Origin: Pyrenula massariospora
Taxonomy: Eukaryota; Ascomycota; Eurotiomycetes; Pyrenulales; Pyrenulaceae
Length of the DNA stretch: 64,000 bases
NCBI GenBank assembly: GCA_021030905.1
Contig: JAGFMI010000008.1
Span: forward strand, 62,001 to 126,000
Direction of reading: 5' to 3'
Positions 11,188 to 23,444 of this stretch are shown in pieces. The number at the start of each line of letters is the position of its first letter. Within the stretch, counting starts at the first letter, position 1. The position numbers were made by a program, and so were the translations under genes. The notes under the pieces were generated by a model that saw nothing but the letters and a program-made list of their open reading frames with translations, was not told the origin of the DNA and did not search any database.

Positions 11188-14100
11188 TTATTCCCTCTCA
11201 CTCTCTTCAGGGGTGCTCGTGCCTCTCGATTTTGACATACTGTACGGCGCCTATCCTCACAAATACACGTTAGTATATCAACCTTACTCTTCTCATCTCC
11301 GCAATTCGATCGGCTCCGGAGCTACGGATACGTAAAGAGAGGTTCCACTTACCAGCACTCTCCACCCACCGACAACCCTCCACGCCAAATTCCTGACACA
11401 TCCATCCGCCTTTACAACCTCGGTCGCAAACTCAATTCCAAACATAGCCTTGACTGCATATACTATTCTCCTCGCATATTTCGCCTCTGTTGCGACCTTC
11501 ATGCCAAATGGCTCATCCACAGCGTTAGGTGCAATCTCCGGATCTCTATCCAGGCAATTTCTCACGACAGGGAGAAGGTCATCTTCGACAGCAGAGCAAA
11601 GAGCGGCATCGTTGTTGATGCTTTGCGACAAGGAGGATGGAGGCATGGTAAAGGGAGGAATACTGATCGCAAACGGCGATGAAATAGCCATGACATTATG
11701 TTTGCCGTTGTGGTGATATCGGAACTCGAAGACACCATTTACCCACCAGAGCTTGTCGCCTTCGAAACGCATTTCACCTTTCAGACATTCACTGCTGGCG
11801 CCATCGACGGACGGAGAACGAATACTACGGACATTAGAGGAGACGAGACCGTGCTCAGCATTGCTGGTATCAAATTCGCCGCGGTTAGTCGCAATCCATC
11901 GGCCTTGGGAAGAGACAGTGGTGACCTCTCGGGTGGGATTGTCAGCAACAAGGTAAAGGCCGACCCAGTCTTTGGGGGAATGATTGAGAGGTGCGGTCCA
12001 GGTCACGGTTATCGGCGCGCCATAAGTTAAGGTAAGCGGCTTGGAGGGCGGTTTCCTAGGATCGTCGGTAGAGTGTTTGAGTGAAGGATCAGGAGGAGCT
12101 GGCGTTCCGGAGATGGAGAAAGAGTAGTCCTTGGGATTAAAACCGGCGACGTCGGGTTCGAGGCGGGTGATGCTAATGCGAGCAGGGTACTTGTGGAAGA
12201 GGTCCTTTGTATCGGTGATAAAGGTGTTCATACCAGCTGCGAGTTTGGGACGGGCAGCATCAAGAAAATCTTCAACAAAGTCGAAAGTCTCTCCGAGGAC
12301 TTTGTCGACGTTGTCCTGCCAGCTTCGAAGAGGAGGCGGGAGGGAACGTTTGATGGAGCGAGAGAGACCCGAATCCTGGCGGAGTGAACGACCATAGAGT
12401 TTCTGCATGTGCGGGCGTTCGACAAGTTGGATGAAGGCAAGGGAAAGGGTATGGCTGAGCACGGCGATGAAGAGAATCGCGCTACTGCCGGTGATGAGTG
12501 CTGCACCCCATACGCCAGCGAGGCCGAGGATACGTTCGGGATTGTTCAGAAAACGATAGATGCCGCTGTAGGTTAGTTTTGGGGATTGGTCAAAGAAGAA
12601 ATCGCCATAAAACCACCCAAATTCACCGAGGGACTCATAGATACTGACCGAGACCCAGACCTGAAGAGCTATGAGAGCAAGGCCGAGAACGTGCTTGAGC
12701 AGATTGAGATCTTCTGTCCACAGTTCTGGGGGATTGTATACTTTGTAGGACGCGGCAAGGAGACTCGCATAGCATAAGACCATGCTTAGATGGTACGTGC
12801 CCTTCCACTGTCGCCAGGCTTCTTCAGTGCTCTCACCATATTTCACAAAGTGGCGGGTCCATTTCTTTTTCTCTGATTGTCGATTAAGGATGTAGCCGAT
12901 GCCTACAGAGTACCACAGACGCCAGACAATCGCATTGGCAACAAAAACCGTCCGGTGAAAAGGCGTTGAAGGGGTCAATATAGTCAGGGCAAACATGAAG
13001 ACCTGTAATATAATAACAGAAACGTCTGTTGTCCGGTACAAATCTAGGTTTGTCAAGCCGATTAGGTTGTGCACAGGCGAAGGTTGGTTCGTTGACGCTA
13101 GGGGTGGTGCTCCATTCACATGACCGGCGTGATAGATAGATTTCTCATCATGGAAAATGTCGATGTCTGATAAACGGCGCTTTGGCGGGGGAGAATTGTA
13201 CGTCCTTTCGATGTGCGGATTTTCAACCCAAACCAGGAACGCAAATTGAGCAGCATGAGCGATGATCGAAATAAACAGGACTTTGTAGCTAGCTGCCATG
13301 AGCGAAATGCCGTAGTACCCGGCATAGCCCACGGAATACATGGGGTGTGGTGCCATTTCGAAAACCCCGTCGAAGGTCAACTCCTGGTCAATGAGGTAGA
13401 AGAAGTCACCCCAGTACCAGGCGAAGTCCTTAACGACGCGATGAGCATCAAGTTTGACCCATAGATTGAACACCACCAATACTATGCCTGCTATCCAACG
13501 CGAGGCAGTCATCCACAGCGCTTCACCCACTGGTGTGGCCCCACATGAAACTGCAAAGCAGCAGTATGAGACAAAGTCACACATGAGGATCAAGTCTACA
13601 ATTCGACGAAAGACAAGCCATGCGTTGTACTCGATAGGCGCTTCTTCAAATTTGTAGTCGCGAGGAATCTTGGTCTCAAATTCACGTTTGATAAAGTTGT
13701 AGAGAATTCGATGAGGATTCTTGCCGGTTTTAGGATCGACGAAGATTTTCGATTTTTTTGCCCATCGTACAAGCGTTCTCTGATGAGACTGTGTGTGGAG
13801 GAGGGCTCCGATCCCAACGTTGTAGGAAGCACGCCAGAAAAGGAACAGCCCAGCCAACACTGGCCGGGCAGATTCGAAAGGCAGAAACCACAAGGTCGAG
13901 ATATGTAGACCAAGGATGACAAGGACAAGGAAGTCTGAAATATTCTTGGGCTCAGAAGGAGACAACAATTGGGAGACCATGTCGCGAGTTTGAGGGACTG
14001 TGAAGACTATTTCACCATGAGTTAGCTGAAATAAGAGATTACAGGGGAAGCTTAGCAGGAGTTGTCCAAGATTCCGGCCAGACGTTCTCCCAACAGCTTA

Positions 14101-14316
14101 GAATATTAAGGGCACCCGAAAGTTACACTGACCTACTCCATCTGGGGTTCTGCCAAATGTTCTTTTGTGCTTGTCATTATCGTCTTTCCGATCTTCAACT
14201 GCGTTTAGTTCAATGACCGTCCTCCTAGCCTCATGTACCGAATTTGCCCGCACAGGAGTATTTCTCTCCCTCAGGCCATCAGTTTTCGCACCCATTATTG
14301 AATCTGAACTGCCCAT
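11188..14316 (-). CDS. cho2: Phosphatidylethanolamine N-methyltransferase Cho2
   Basis: Three exons, 14316-14133, 14006-11353 and 11250-11188, encode about 966 residues, the usual length for Pezizomycotina Cho2. The enzyme makes the first methyl transfer from S-adenosylmethionine to phosphatidylethanolamine on the way to phosphatidylcholine, in the ER membrane. The N-terminal exon ends GRTPDG and joins in phase 1 to [20 protein letters not shown], a block conserved in fungal Cho2. The central part has many membrane spans and two repeated methyltransferase modules, each with a conserved WxYGDFF-like segment ([14 protein letters not shown] and [12 protein letters not shown]). A soluble domain follows. 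The last exon, reached over a 102-nt intron with donor GTAAGT and a CTAAC branch site, gives the short tail [14 protein letters not shown], which matches the ending I know for this family. Reading through that donor would instead add a non-conserved tail. It is divergent from nbp35. Confidence 0.92.
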
Positions 14317-15102
14317 GGTCGCTCGATGCCCGTTCAGCGGAGAAGGAAAAATAAATTGCCCTAGGCCAAGGTTGAATTGGCTAGGTGTTCTGCGGATGGA
14401 TTGTAGTTTAGAGGATGTCCTCTATGGCGTTCATCTCGGTCTTGATCGCCCAAGCCCTCCTCTTTAGATCATCCGTTGGCTGTGGGATAGTCCTTCGATG
14501 GACATGACCTACCCCCAGCACGTTGTGCAGTACGTGGGGTGGTTGCAGAGGCCCGTTGGTTTTGGGGGAAGGCGTTCTCCATTGCTGGGGGTTGCTTAGC
14601 CGGGGCTAAGATGTCATTACGAACGGCAGTTACGGCACTAGAAGCAGTGAGGTAATGCGATTGATCTTGGGACCCACAAACATCGGAAGGTTGGGACTGG
14701 AGGACAGGACACAGTGTCGACGGAAATGGTCTGCAGCATGAGCACGAGGGAAATATATATGTTGACGGATGGTCCTAATGCGGTTTGGATTATCTTTGGT
14801 CGATCGGTACTGTACCGACACATGATAACGCCGCTGCCCGCAGCTCTTTATCAGCACTCCCCCGGCCATTCTCCAAAGTGGGACACAACCTCGGCAGCCT
14901 TACTAAATTACACCTCAGCCGCCACCATTACAGAGCACCACGAAATCTGAGCTGTTAGGTGCGGTAGATACTTGACTACGTACAACGGATGGCGTTGGAA
15001 TGTCTGCTATAGAAGCGAATGATTTCCCTGTTGAAAGACACTGCTTGCTTCGACCTACGTCCCAATTTCTCTGAGGAGAGTACTGCTCGAGATACAACTC
15101 GA
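14317..15102. promoter_or_regulatory. divergent promoter region cho2 / nbp35
   Basis: 786 bp separate the start codons of cho2 (-) and nbp35 (+), so both promoters lie here. I see no specific binding site that I can support. Small ORFs on both strands have no family resemblance. Confidence 0.45.
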
Positions 15103-16177
15103 ATGGCGCCCTCGCTAGAAGAGGGAGAGGCCGATGCGCTGGATGCCCATCTTAAGAACGCCCCAAATCTTGTAGCACCAGAGCCAGGTGAGCGTTCCGT
15201 CGCCGAAGATGTCTCTGCAGCTAATAAACCAAGAACACTGCCCTGGTCCAGAATCTGATCAAGCTGGGCAAGGCGATGCTTGCAAAGGATGTCCAAATCA
15301 AAACATCTGTGCTAGCACGCCAAAAGGCCCAGACCCTGACCTACCTCTCATTACTGCGCGACTGTCCGGGATCAGACACAAGATTCTTATTTTGTCGGGC
15401 AAAGGCGGCGTGGGCAAATCAACGTTCTCCGCCCTGCTCTCGCATGCCTTTGCCTCAAACGCAGACTCGGCGGTTGGACTCATGGATACAGACATCTGCG
15501 GACCTTCAATACCAAAGATGATGGGAGTGGAAGCGGAGACAATACATGTCAGTAATGATGGCTGGAGTCCGGTTTGGGTCACGGACAATCTGGGGGTCAT
15601 GAGCGTGCAATTCATGCTCCCCAACCGGGACGACGCGGTGATATGGAGAGGCCCAAAGAAGAATGGCTTGATCAAACGGTTTCTAAAAGATGTAGAGTGG
15701 GGAGAGCTTGATTATCTGATCGTGGACACACCACCGGGAACGTCAGATGAACATTTGTCAGTGAATGCGCTTCTCAAAGAATCTGGAACCGATGGTGCAG
15801 TAGTGGTCACGACACCACAGGAGGTTTCCCTGCTCGACGTTAGGAAAGAAATCGATTTTTGCCGTAAGGCTGGTATAAGAGTGCTTGGCCTGGTCGAAAA
15901 CATGTCTGGATTTGTCTGCCCGAAGTGCACGTACGAGTCCGAGATCTTCAAAGCGACAACTGGTGGCGGTCGACAGTTGTGCACGGACCTAGGCATCCCA
16001 TTCCTGGGAGCCGTACCTCTGGATCCGCGCGTTGGCATGGCTTGTGACTACGGTGAGAGCTTCATGGACAGCTTTCCGGATAGTCCTGCCTGCATAGCTC
16101 TGAGAGGCATTGTGCGGACCGTTGGAAAGCTCGTTGGCGAAGATCCCGATCAGTTGCTACCAGAAAACCAAGTCTGA
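15103..16177 (+). CDS. nbp35: Cytosolic Fe-S cluster assembly factor Nbp35
   Basis: Two exons, 15103-15187 and 15234-16177, with a 46-nt intron in phase 1 (joining VAPEP to EHCPGPES), encode 342 residues. It is the P-loop NTPase scaffold of the cytosolic iron-sulfur assembly (CIA) machinery, working with Cfd1. The N-terminal [4Fe-4S] ligands are Cys31, Cys45, Cys48 and Cys54 (HC...[12 protein letters not shown]). The deviant Walker A is GKGGVGKS at 84-91. The switch region reads [12 protein letters not shown]. The bridging cluster motif CPxC is Cys257-Pro-Lys-Cys260. All hallmark residues are present, so it should be functional. The start at 15103 gives the usual MAPSLE beginning; an upstream in-frame ATG at 15019 is less likely. 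Confidence 0.95.
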
Positions 16178-17944
16178 TCTCTCGGAAATCTTCTTTCCCT
16201 ATTGAAATTTGGATTTTCTATGTTCGCAACATTATGAGCATTGAAACGGTGTTTGCCTAGTATGTTTTGCAAAAGCGGTGCATTGCTTTGGCGCTCAAGC
16301 ATGTATGTATTGGAGCGTTTCAGGATGGTGTCTCGTGTTTACAGATCGATCTGTGCTAGATTCATTGAGAAACCAAACATAAGGAGGGTAGCAGCCCTGG
16401 ACTTGGCGAAATCAGATAGATTCGTGCATCGGGTATTCGAGGGCTCGAAACAATCGCGCAATAAATCTCAGAAGATATGCACAGCGGCATATGTTGTTGA
16501 AATTGGGAGTCGTAGCAATGCTATTGGTGTGGACCTCATAGCGAGTTCTTTGGGTTGGTCGGAATGCTCCAGGGTCTGTGACAAAGCCTGTGAGACGTTT
16601 GATTCAGCATGCCGAGACTTGCCAAGGATGGTGGGAGGTGTGCATGAAGCCGGCAAAATTGTCGAGATGCAACTGGGCGATGATCGTCACAGCATACATT
16701 CGTGGACTTGCTGCTGCACGATGGTGACTCGTCAACGACGGACTGTAGCAAATTTAGGTGTGTAAAGAGCGTTGAGCAGATCCGAGGATTTTGCTGGTCA
16801 ATGCCAAGCCATACCGGGGAAAAATCTACAAGCCCCACAGAGCCTCAAATTACAACGGGGAGATTTGCTAGATAGAGATGTACATTAAACATTACCTCAT
16901 CAGGCGTCGTGTTTTACGGTCTAGAGAATGGGGAAGCGAAGATGACGGTAGGTCGACATTGTAGCAATATGTGTGCGGCGGCAGGCAAAGCTTGTTTCAC
17001 GTCGTAGCGGCGGCCGCCAGTCAATCTGGGCTGACATGGCGACGAATCAGTGGCGGGTTCTCAGGAGGGAGGAACAGGGGCGCCAGGGACTTGGCGTCCT
17101 TGAGGACGGCGGATTGGTCCCCGACGCGGTTTCGGATTGGCAAAGACACACCAGCATCCGTCCTGGGAACCCTGCCCAATTCCGCCCTGCGAGCGAGCGC
17201 GCGTTTCACGCTGGCCCTGCAAATTCTCAAACGCCCTCCTCCACCCACTCTCCTCTGCTCTGGAACCTCACTGCCACTCTCTTCTCCTTCGGGACCACGT
17301 ACACGACGACCTACCAAATGACTAACTCCCGACTGCCAAGCCGTGCATTCGTGGATCACTGCGTGAACACATTGCGCACTGCAACCTCGGAAACAAATCC
17401 TGCTCCACTGCCGTCTCCCAACCATACCTATCAGCCACCGAGACTTCCATCTGCTCGAGACAATCCCCCTCCCCCTTTCCCCACACTCGCGGCGCGCTGT
17501 ATGTATTAGCCAAGCTCCAGCCTGGTCAAGCATCACCACCCACAGAGCCCACCGCTGTCCATAATGAGGAATCGCTGGAAGATGATGAATCCGCTGCCGG
17601 ATCTAGCCTGGATGTCCGTGGTGGATCTGTGCCATTGTCCTCTTCATTCACTTCAAGACCCACATGACCTCCCACCCTTTCTTTTATTTCCTTTGCATTC
17701 AGCACCTGACAATAGCTTTTTGATAGAGCTTTTCTCTTCACCGTCTCTCCTTGCCTCTCTTATCTCCCTCTCCCACGTCTGTTTCCTAGGCGGCCTTCTC
17801 TTTCATTCCTTGCTTCCTCCAACAAGTATCACTGGGTGCTGCTTGTTGAGAAGCCCTTCACCGACCTCTAATTTCCCGCCTAGGATTTGTACATATTTAA
17901 TACATTCGTGAGAGTCTGCTGGTCAGCCGATTTAACGGACAATC
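16178..17944. other. intergenic region upstream of the secreted protease
   Basis: It holds the nbp35 3' end and the promoter and 5' UTR of the protease. ORFs of 172-178 codons overlap on opposite strands at 16973-17539, which argues for chance open frames in GC-rich DNA. Long pyrimidine tracts occur at about 17640-17830. A TATA-like ATATTTAATA lies at about 17893-17902, some 45 bp before the protease ATG. Confidence 0.45.
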
Positions 17945-19338
17945 ATGTCTCCCGTCCAATCATTCCTCTCGGTCATTCTTTTGATATCAGCAGCACTCGC
18001 TGCACCAGCCCCTCAAAAGCGATCATTCAAAATCAACAGGATCCGACAACACAACTATGTGGCCAACGGACCGCGTGCGTTGGCTAGGGCATATGCTAAG
18101 TACGGTATCAACATGCCGAACCAAGATATGGGAATGCCCGCACTCGATTTCATGCCCAAGTCGGATCTAAAGTTGACCCCTATCAATTCTAAAGCGTCTA
18201 ATGGAACTGGGGGCGCTGGCTCAGAAGATGGGACTGTTAGCGCAACCGGCACACAGAACGATGCCGAATTTCTTTCTCCTGTCCAAGTTGGCGGCCAGAC
18301 ATTGGTAATGGATTTTGACTCTGGCTCGTCTGATATGTGAGATGATTTTTTGGTCTTGGCCTGTCTTTCACCGGCTAATTTTGCGCTAGGTGGGTGTTCA
18401 ACACTCAACTACCAGCCAATCAACAAGGAAATCACACCTTGTTTGATCCTCAGAAGTCAACCACTTTCCAGGCTATGCAGGGATCAACTTTCAACATTTC
18501 CTACGGCGATGGTTCCTTCGCCCAAGGCCCAGTCGGTACGGAACAGGTCGATATTGGTGGCGCTACCGTTCAACAACAGGCGATTGGCGTGCCTGACCAG
18601 GTCTCCCAGTCTTTCGTGAAGGACGGGCAGTCCAATGGACTTGTCGGCCTCGCTTTCTCACAACTCAACACGATCAAGCCGCAACAGCAGAAAACCTTTT
18701 TTGCCAATGTTGCTCCTTCATTGAGCTCACCAGTATTCACCGCCAATCTCAAGCAAGGTCAAGCCGGCGCCTATGAATTCGGTAACATCGATACCACCCA
18801 ATTCCAAGGTCAGCTCAGCAATGTCCCAGTTAACACTGTCAACGGATTTTGGCAAGTTGATTCCAAGAGCTTCTCCGTCAACGGTGGTCAACCACAGACC
18901 GCTCAAGGCGGATCTGGCACTGCCATTGCCGACACCGGTACATCGTTGATGCTTGTTGATGCCGCTGTTGTCAACTCTTATTACTCTCAAGTGGACCAGG
19001 CGCAAAACAGCGCTCAAGTTGGTGGTGTCGTTTTCCCCTGCAACGCCCAGCTCCCAGACTTGGCTGTGGCAATGGGCGACAACTACATGGCTACGGTCCC
19101 CGGAAGTCTGATGAAATTTGCCACTGTTGGCACAGATCAGACGGGACAACAATGTCAGTATCCTTTCTGATTTCATAGATCACTACTCTTTCTAACCTTC
19201 TCTACAGTCTGCTTCGGCGGTCTCCAATCAAACCAAGGGGCGAATCTGCAGATCTACGGCGACGTTTTCTTCAAGTCTCAGTTTGTGGCTTTCCAGGGCA
19301 CTGACCCACCGTCGCTAGGTCTCGCGCCTCACGCATAG
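17945..19338 (+). CDS. Secreted aspartic endopeptidase, aspergillopepsin-like (A1)
   Basis: Three exons, 17945-18336, 18390-19153 and 19208-19338, with 53- and 54-nt introns, encode 428 residues. It has a signal peptide (MSPVQSFLSVILLISAALA), a basic propeptide to about residue 70-100, then the pepsin fold. Catalytic Asp125 is in DFDSGSSD and Asp312 in ADTGTS; the flap tyrosine is in SYGDG near 169. The first intron splits the DSGSSDMWVFN motif and the last exon supplies the end of the fold (GDVFFKSQFVAF). Family members are extracellular acid proteases used for protein digestion. There is no C-terminal GPI signal, so it should be released rather than anchored. The fourth Ser of the usual DTGS is kept, while the Thr is Ser (DSGS), a common variant. 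Confidence 0.92.
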
Positions 19339-19899
19339 AATTTTCTTACTTGGACGCGTCAAAAGCGTAGCATAGTAGCATTGGGAAGGCGGATGATCTT
19401 TAGCGCGACCTTTTGGCGTGTTTCTTCTGCCCTTTGGGCCTTTTACCAAACATTTTTAGATACGATTACTCCATGATCATGGTAATCGCAAATATATTCA
19501 AATGCCTCCAAAACTGCTCTACTGATTGTAAAGATTCAAGGGTTTTTTAGTCTAGGCTGCTTACCTATCTAGTTGGTATCAGACCTAGTCGCTTTACGAG
19601 GTTTATGAATGCTGTCAATCAGCAACAAGATTATAGCTTAAACCGCTCAGCGTTAATTCAATTTTTTTATGCGGCCAATCTTGAGGCCTCAGAGTCATTT
19701 ACCATAGTAGGAGGAGCTTATGCTGGCCCCTGTAGGGCGGCTTTCCCGCTAGCTGGAGCGCGTAAAGCTCTTGGCCGGCTAGGTACCTAGAGGACCCAAA
19801 AGTCTACTCTGCCAAAAGTTCGTTAATCAAACAGAATATCCACTTCTTCCTTGCATTCGTTACCTGTCATTTACCTTCCCCCTTTGACATCACATTAAG
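19339..19899. other. intergenic region upstream of dcc1
   Basis: It contains the protease 3' UTR and the dcc1 promoter. One ACGCGT (MCB-like) site is at 19354-19359, but this is 541 bp from the dcc1 start and inside the likely protease 3' UTR, so its relevance is doubtful. No gene is seen. Confidence 0.4.
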
Positions 19900-21199
19900 A
19901 TGTCAACACAAAGCTCCCTCAGCATCCCGTTCACTGTTACGCGCCCAGCACAGCATTTCCGACTTCTTGAACTTCCTGCCGAGCTGATTGACGTCGTCAC
20001 TTCTTCGAATCCACCCACGTAGGTGAGCTTCCTACCTTTCATCTATCGCTCTAATTCACCCACCAAAACTTGAGATATTCATGTGCTTATCTAGACTATG
20101 CAGCTTACAGTTCAAATCGTCACAGTTCTCCGACCGGCCTTTATCGCCGGAAGAAAAAGCACAAAGCAGTCTGCACCTTGTAACGCCAGAGAAGACTTTT
20201 ATTGCAAGGCAGGTAAATACGTCGAATGAACTTTATGTGTTGAAATCGACGGGCTGTCTGGCTGAGACGGAACGAACGCATGGCGAGCAAGGGCTTGTTG
20301 CTACGCAAGATTTAACATCAGCGGCGGCATCGCTGACCGCCGCGGGACTAGCAGCATCTATACTAGAGCTACAAGAGGTAACATACTCTCCATGGGAACT
20401 GTTAAGGAAGCGATTGAGTATTTGGGGTGGCCTTGATGCCGAGGTATGGCGTAGCACGGCAGATGCGAAATGGTTGACGAAGGAAGCCATATTTGAAGAC
20501 ATAGCTTTGTCTACAGGAGCTCTTCAGTCAGCGTGGCGGGACCTTTGCGCTGTAGACAGAGGTGGGGTTGACGGTGAAGAATGCTTGAGGCCGTCCGCGG
20601 TTATATTACGGGATGTGTGGAGAGGTATGCTCACGGGATGTATCGCTAATGGATTGGATATCTTGAGCAACCTACATTTAGAGCAGATTGTGGGAGCATA
20701 CGAGATGGACTCAAGTGGCACACAATGGGAACATGAAGCGGCTGTTGTGCGTGCAGTCATGACCTGTTTATCGGAGCCACAGACTGATCGCATTCATTTG
20801 AATAAGGAGAGATGTTTGCGCTGGACGGGCGGTAAATTCTTGCAAGCGACGGCTGAAGAGTCTGACAATGCTGGGAGGTTTGAGCCCACGGCACCTTGTC
20901 GGATCTCGACTAAAAGATTCATTGGCGAATGGATGGATCTATTACCTGAAGCATGGAGAAAAGAGGCTCAAATCGCCAATTTAGGGCCGCCGGGGGACGG
21001 GCGGTATCAGCTTCAAGAGAACGGAGCAGAACTGGTTTATTGGTATGGGGTTGGAAAGGAGGAATACCTATTTCGCCACCCCGATAGTCTAGAGTCCAGA
21101 GGCATCAAGACAGGTATTGGGACCGGTGCCTCTGCGGTCTCTGGGAAGCGGAAATGGCACGAAAAGTTCAAGGGGCAACGAGATAAGAAGGCGAACTAA
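19900..21199 (+). CDS. dcc1: Sister chromatid cohesion protein Dcc1 (Ctf18-RFC subunit)
   Basis: Two exons, 19900-20018 and 20095-21199, with a 76-nt intron in phase 2, encode 407 residues. The first exon ends with LLELPAELIDVVTSSNPPT and joins to the conserved beginning of the second; the block HLVTPEKTFIARQVNTSNEL is the family signature. The middle contains winged-helix-like repeats rich in leucine, and the end has the WMDLLPEAWR block that in Dcc1 precedes the last winged helix. Dcc1 binds Ctf8 and Ctf18 in the alternative clamp loader that loads PCNA and supports sister chromatid cohesion and the replication checkpoint. The last ~20 residues are Lys-rich. The first exon is too short to stand out as an ORF. 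Confidence 0.85.
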
Positions 21200-21734
21200 A
21201 ACTTGGATTTTCGGTCGTGCTTCTCCTGTCAACTTTGAAGAAGTCAATGTCTGAGTGGACACAAAAGGATGACCCTTTTGAAACTCCCTCGGTCCGCTGA
21301 GCGGAGGACAACTCAAACAGAATGCTCTCTCTCAAGCGTCAGAGTCCTGTAACCACGAAGTTTAGAAAGAATCATTGTAATTAATCTTGACTGTAGCCTT
21401 AAGTAAAGGCGTCCAGATCACGTGGTAAGCGTATTGTCGCCGTTCTAGCGGAAGTCCTCGGTGACTTTGGCCCTGGATCACATACTTTGCCAACCCATCG
21501 AATTTGGGAAGAAGCCAAGATTGAGACAACGGATCCAATCCATGTGCAAGATGTCTTGCCAGTCCTTGCCTCATATCCCGATAGAACTTACAGGCCAAGC
21601 TGCTCGAGAGCGGCTTTCGCGATCAAATCCCAGCCACGCATCCAAGCAGATCCCAGGAGAGAAGACAAGTCTCATCAATGCTTCTCTGATGACTCTCGCA
21701 TCAGATAAAGGGTAAAGCTAGAGTCATACACAGT
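21200..21734. other. intergenic region
   Basis: It lies between dcc1 and the F-box gene, both on the plus strand. It should hold the dcc1 terminator and the F-box promoter. Nothing else is recognisable. Confidence 0.45.
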
Positions 21735-23135
21735 ATGGGTTCTAATTCGTCCAAGCCGTCTGAACCACGAAATCGACTGAGCAAGAACGCCCCCGCCCAG
21801 AACCGTAGTGTTGCCATTGAGCGACCTGCGCCCGTTTCCTCAAAGGACGATTATGGACATCAGGCAAAGCCAAGAAGTGCGTCCGCTGCTCTGGACAAGC
21901 AGACCGGCGAGCGCAAAGACCACACGGAGATGCTACACAGCTTGAACCCTGCAGAAGTCCTGAATCCTACTACTGACGAGACTTTCTCCCCAACCTCTGA
22001 CGACTTTTTGCGAAATGGACATCTGCTTTTCAAGAAACTACCCCCAGATGCTTGGGAACTGATCTTGACAAGGCTCAAGCTCTCCGACATTGCCAGCCTC
22101 GCTCTTTCATGCAAGACTCTTGAAGACTTTGTAGGCACAGAGGTATGGGATGACCTGAATCTGCCCGAGTACCACCGAGATAAGGTGGAGTTTCTTGTCC
22201 GACTGGATCGCCAATTTCCTTTTCATCTTCTCTGCCCTATTTGCGCAAAATACCACCTTCGAACTCAACGCGGCCAGGAAAGCTTAAAGCCTGTCGATGT
22301 TTTCAACCCTGTGTTTGACTGTCCCAATGCCAAGGATCAATTACGAAAGCCTCCACGAACGCACATCACACCAGGGCCTGTCCGTCGGATGCTTCCATTT
22401 ACTTTCTCCCAGCTCGCTCTCCGAGCAACCCGATGTGATGCCAAGTACGGCATATCTTCTGACACGCTCGCAAGACGCTGGAAGGACAGAGATAGCGGGT
22501 GGTCACATCAGTCACGCTTTTGCATCGAAAACGGCCATCTCCTGATGCGCGTCACCAGCCAATGTTTTGCTACTCCAGGCCTTCCGCCAAGCGGCCTCAG
22601 ACAAATCCTCTACTCCCGCGAAGACTTCACGCCATACTTCTCCGTCTGCGCACATTGGAGAGACGGGCTTCTTATGCCGCTGGTCAAGTGTGCTCTCGGC
22701 CATATACCCATACCACCGAAGTGGGTCAACGAACGTATCAAACAATCTCTGCAGAATCAGTTTCAGCATCGCCCAAGCCCTATCGTTCCCTTATGCGGTG
22801 AATGTGCTCCGATGCGGCGCTGTCCTGAGTGTCCCACTGAGTACCTCATCGAGCTGAAACTAGCAGAGGACAAGAATGACCCATCCCACACATTCAAGCA
22901 GGCGCTCGTAGTGACCAGGTGGAGCGATTTGGGAGATGGCACGACACCATGGAACCCGGAATGGGCGGCCTGTAATGGGGAAGCGGAGTTTGAATCATTC
23001 AAAGCTGTCGGCAGACGGGCCGTCTCGGGGATTTTTGAATCACACTTCACCGCCGAGGCTATCCCCGGACAGAGGATTTTATCGCTGAATCCCAAGAACG
23101 AGCGGAAGGGGGAGGCGGGGCATGACTGGTATTGA
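21735..23135 (+). CDS. F-box domain protein
   Basis: An intronless protein of 466 residues. An F-box is visible at about residues 97-140 (FKKLPPDAWELILTRLKLSD followed by IASLALSCKTLEDFVG), a motif that binds Skp1 in SCF ubiquitin ligases. The rest has no named domain but shows cysteine pairs: CPICAKYH near 168 and CGECAPMRRCPECP near 355-370, which could bind zinc. This type of F-box protein, with a CPxC after the F-box and no WD40 or LRR repeats, is frequent in Pezizomycotina. The N-terminus MGSNSSKPS has the Gly2 and small-residue pattern of an N-myristoylation site. The target protein is unknown. Confidence 0.8.
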   Translation: MGSNSSKPSEPRNRLSKNAPAQNRSVAIERPAPVSSKDDYGHQAKPRSASAALDKQTGERKDHTEMLHSLNPAEVLNPTTDETFSPTSDDFLRNGHLLFKKLPPDAWELILTRLKLSDIASLALSCKTLEDFVGTEVWDDLNLPEYHRDKVEFLVRLDRQFPFHLLCPICAKYHLRTQRGQESLKPVDVFNPVFDCPNAKDQLRKPPRTHITPGPVRRMLPFTFSQLALRATRCDAKYGISSDTLARRWKDRDSGWSHQSRFCIENGHLLMRVTSQCFATPGLPPSGLRQILYSREDFTPYFSVCAHWRDGLLMPLVKCALGHIPIPPKWVNERIKQSLQNQFQHRPSPIVPLCGECAPMRRCPECPTEYLIELKLAEDKNDPSHTFKQALVVTRWSDLGDGTTPWNPEWAACNGEAEFESFKAVGRRAVSGIFESHFTAEAIPGQRILSLNPKNERKGEAGHDWY

Positions 23136-23444
23136 GATGCTCTGAACACGGCAAAACCCGTGGCTCAGCGCGCAGCCATATTCCGGACCTCCTATCAAAG
23201 ATTACTGTAATTGCCCTCTAGTCGGCCGCTACGTCCGGAATTCCTACCGTCAATTATCGGCGAGGGAAAAACGGTCTCGACCTCTTTTGCATATGCCCCG
23301 AAAGTACCACAGTGGTCATGAAATATCTCAAACTCTACACCCTAAGGATCAAACTTCAAAGCCTGCCGCTTCCCATAACGCAATCGGGTATAAGTTTTAA
23401 TACGCGAACTCTGAGCTGCTTCGCCAGATGTTTAAATGTCACTC
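23136..23444. other. convergent intergenic region
   Basis: A short spacer between the 3' ends of the F-box gene (+) and the GT90 gene (-). Nothing beyond 3' UTRs is seen. Confidence 0.5.

Noticed and set aside
16973-17539. Overlapping 178- and 172-codon ORFs on opposite strands upstream of the protease
   Set aside because: Both strands are open over the same bases and neither shows a domain; GC-rich leader DNA explains this.
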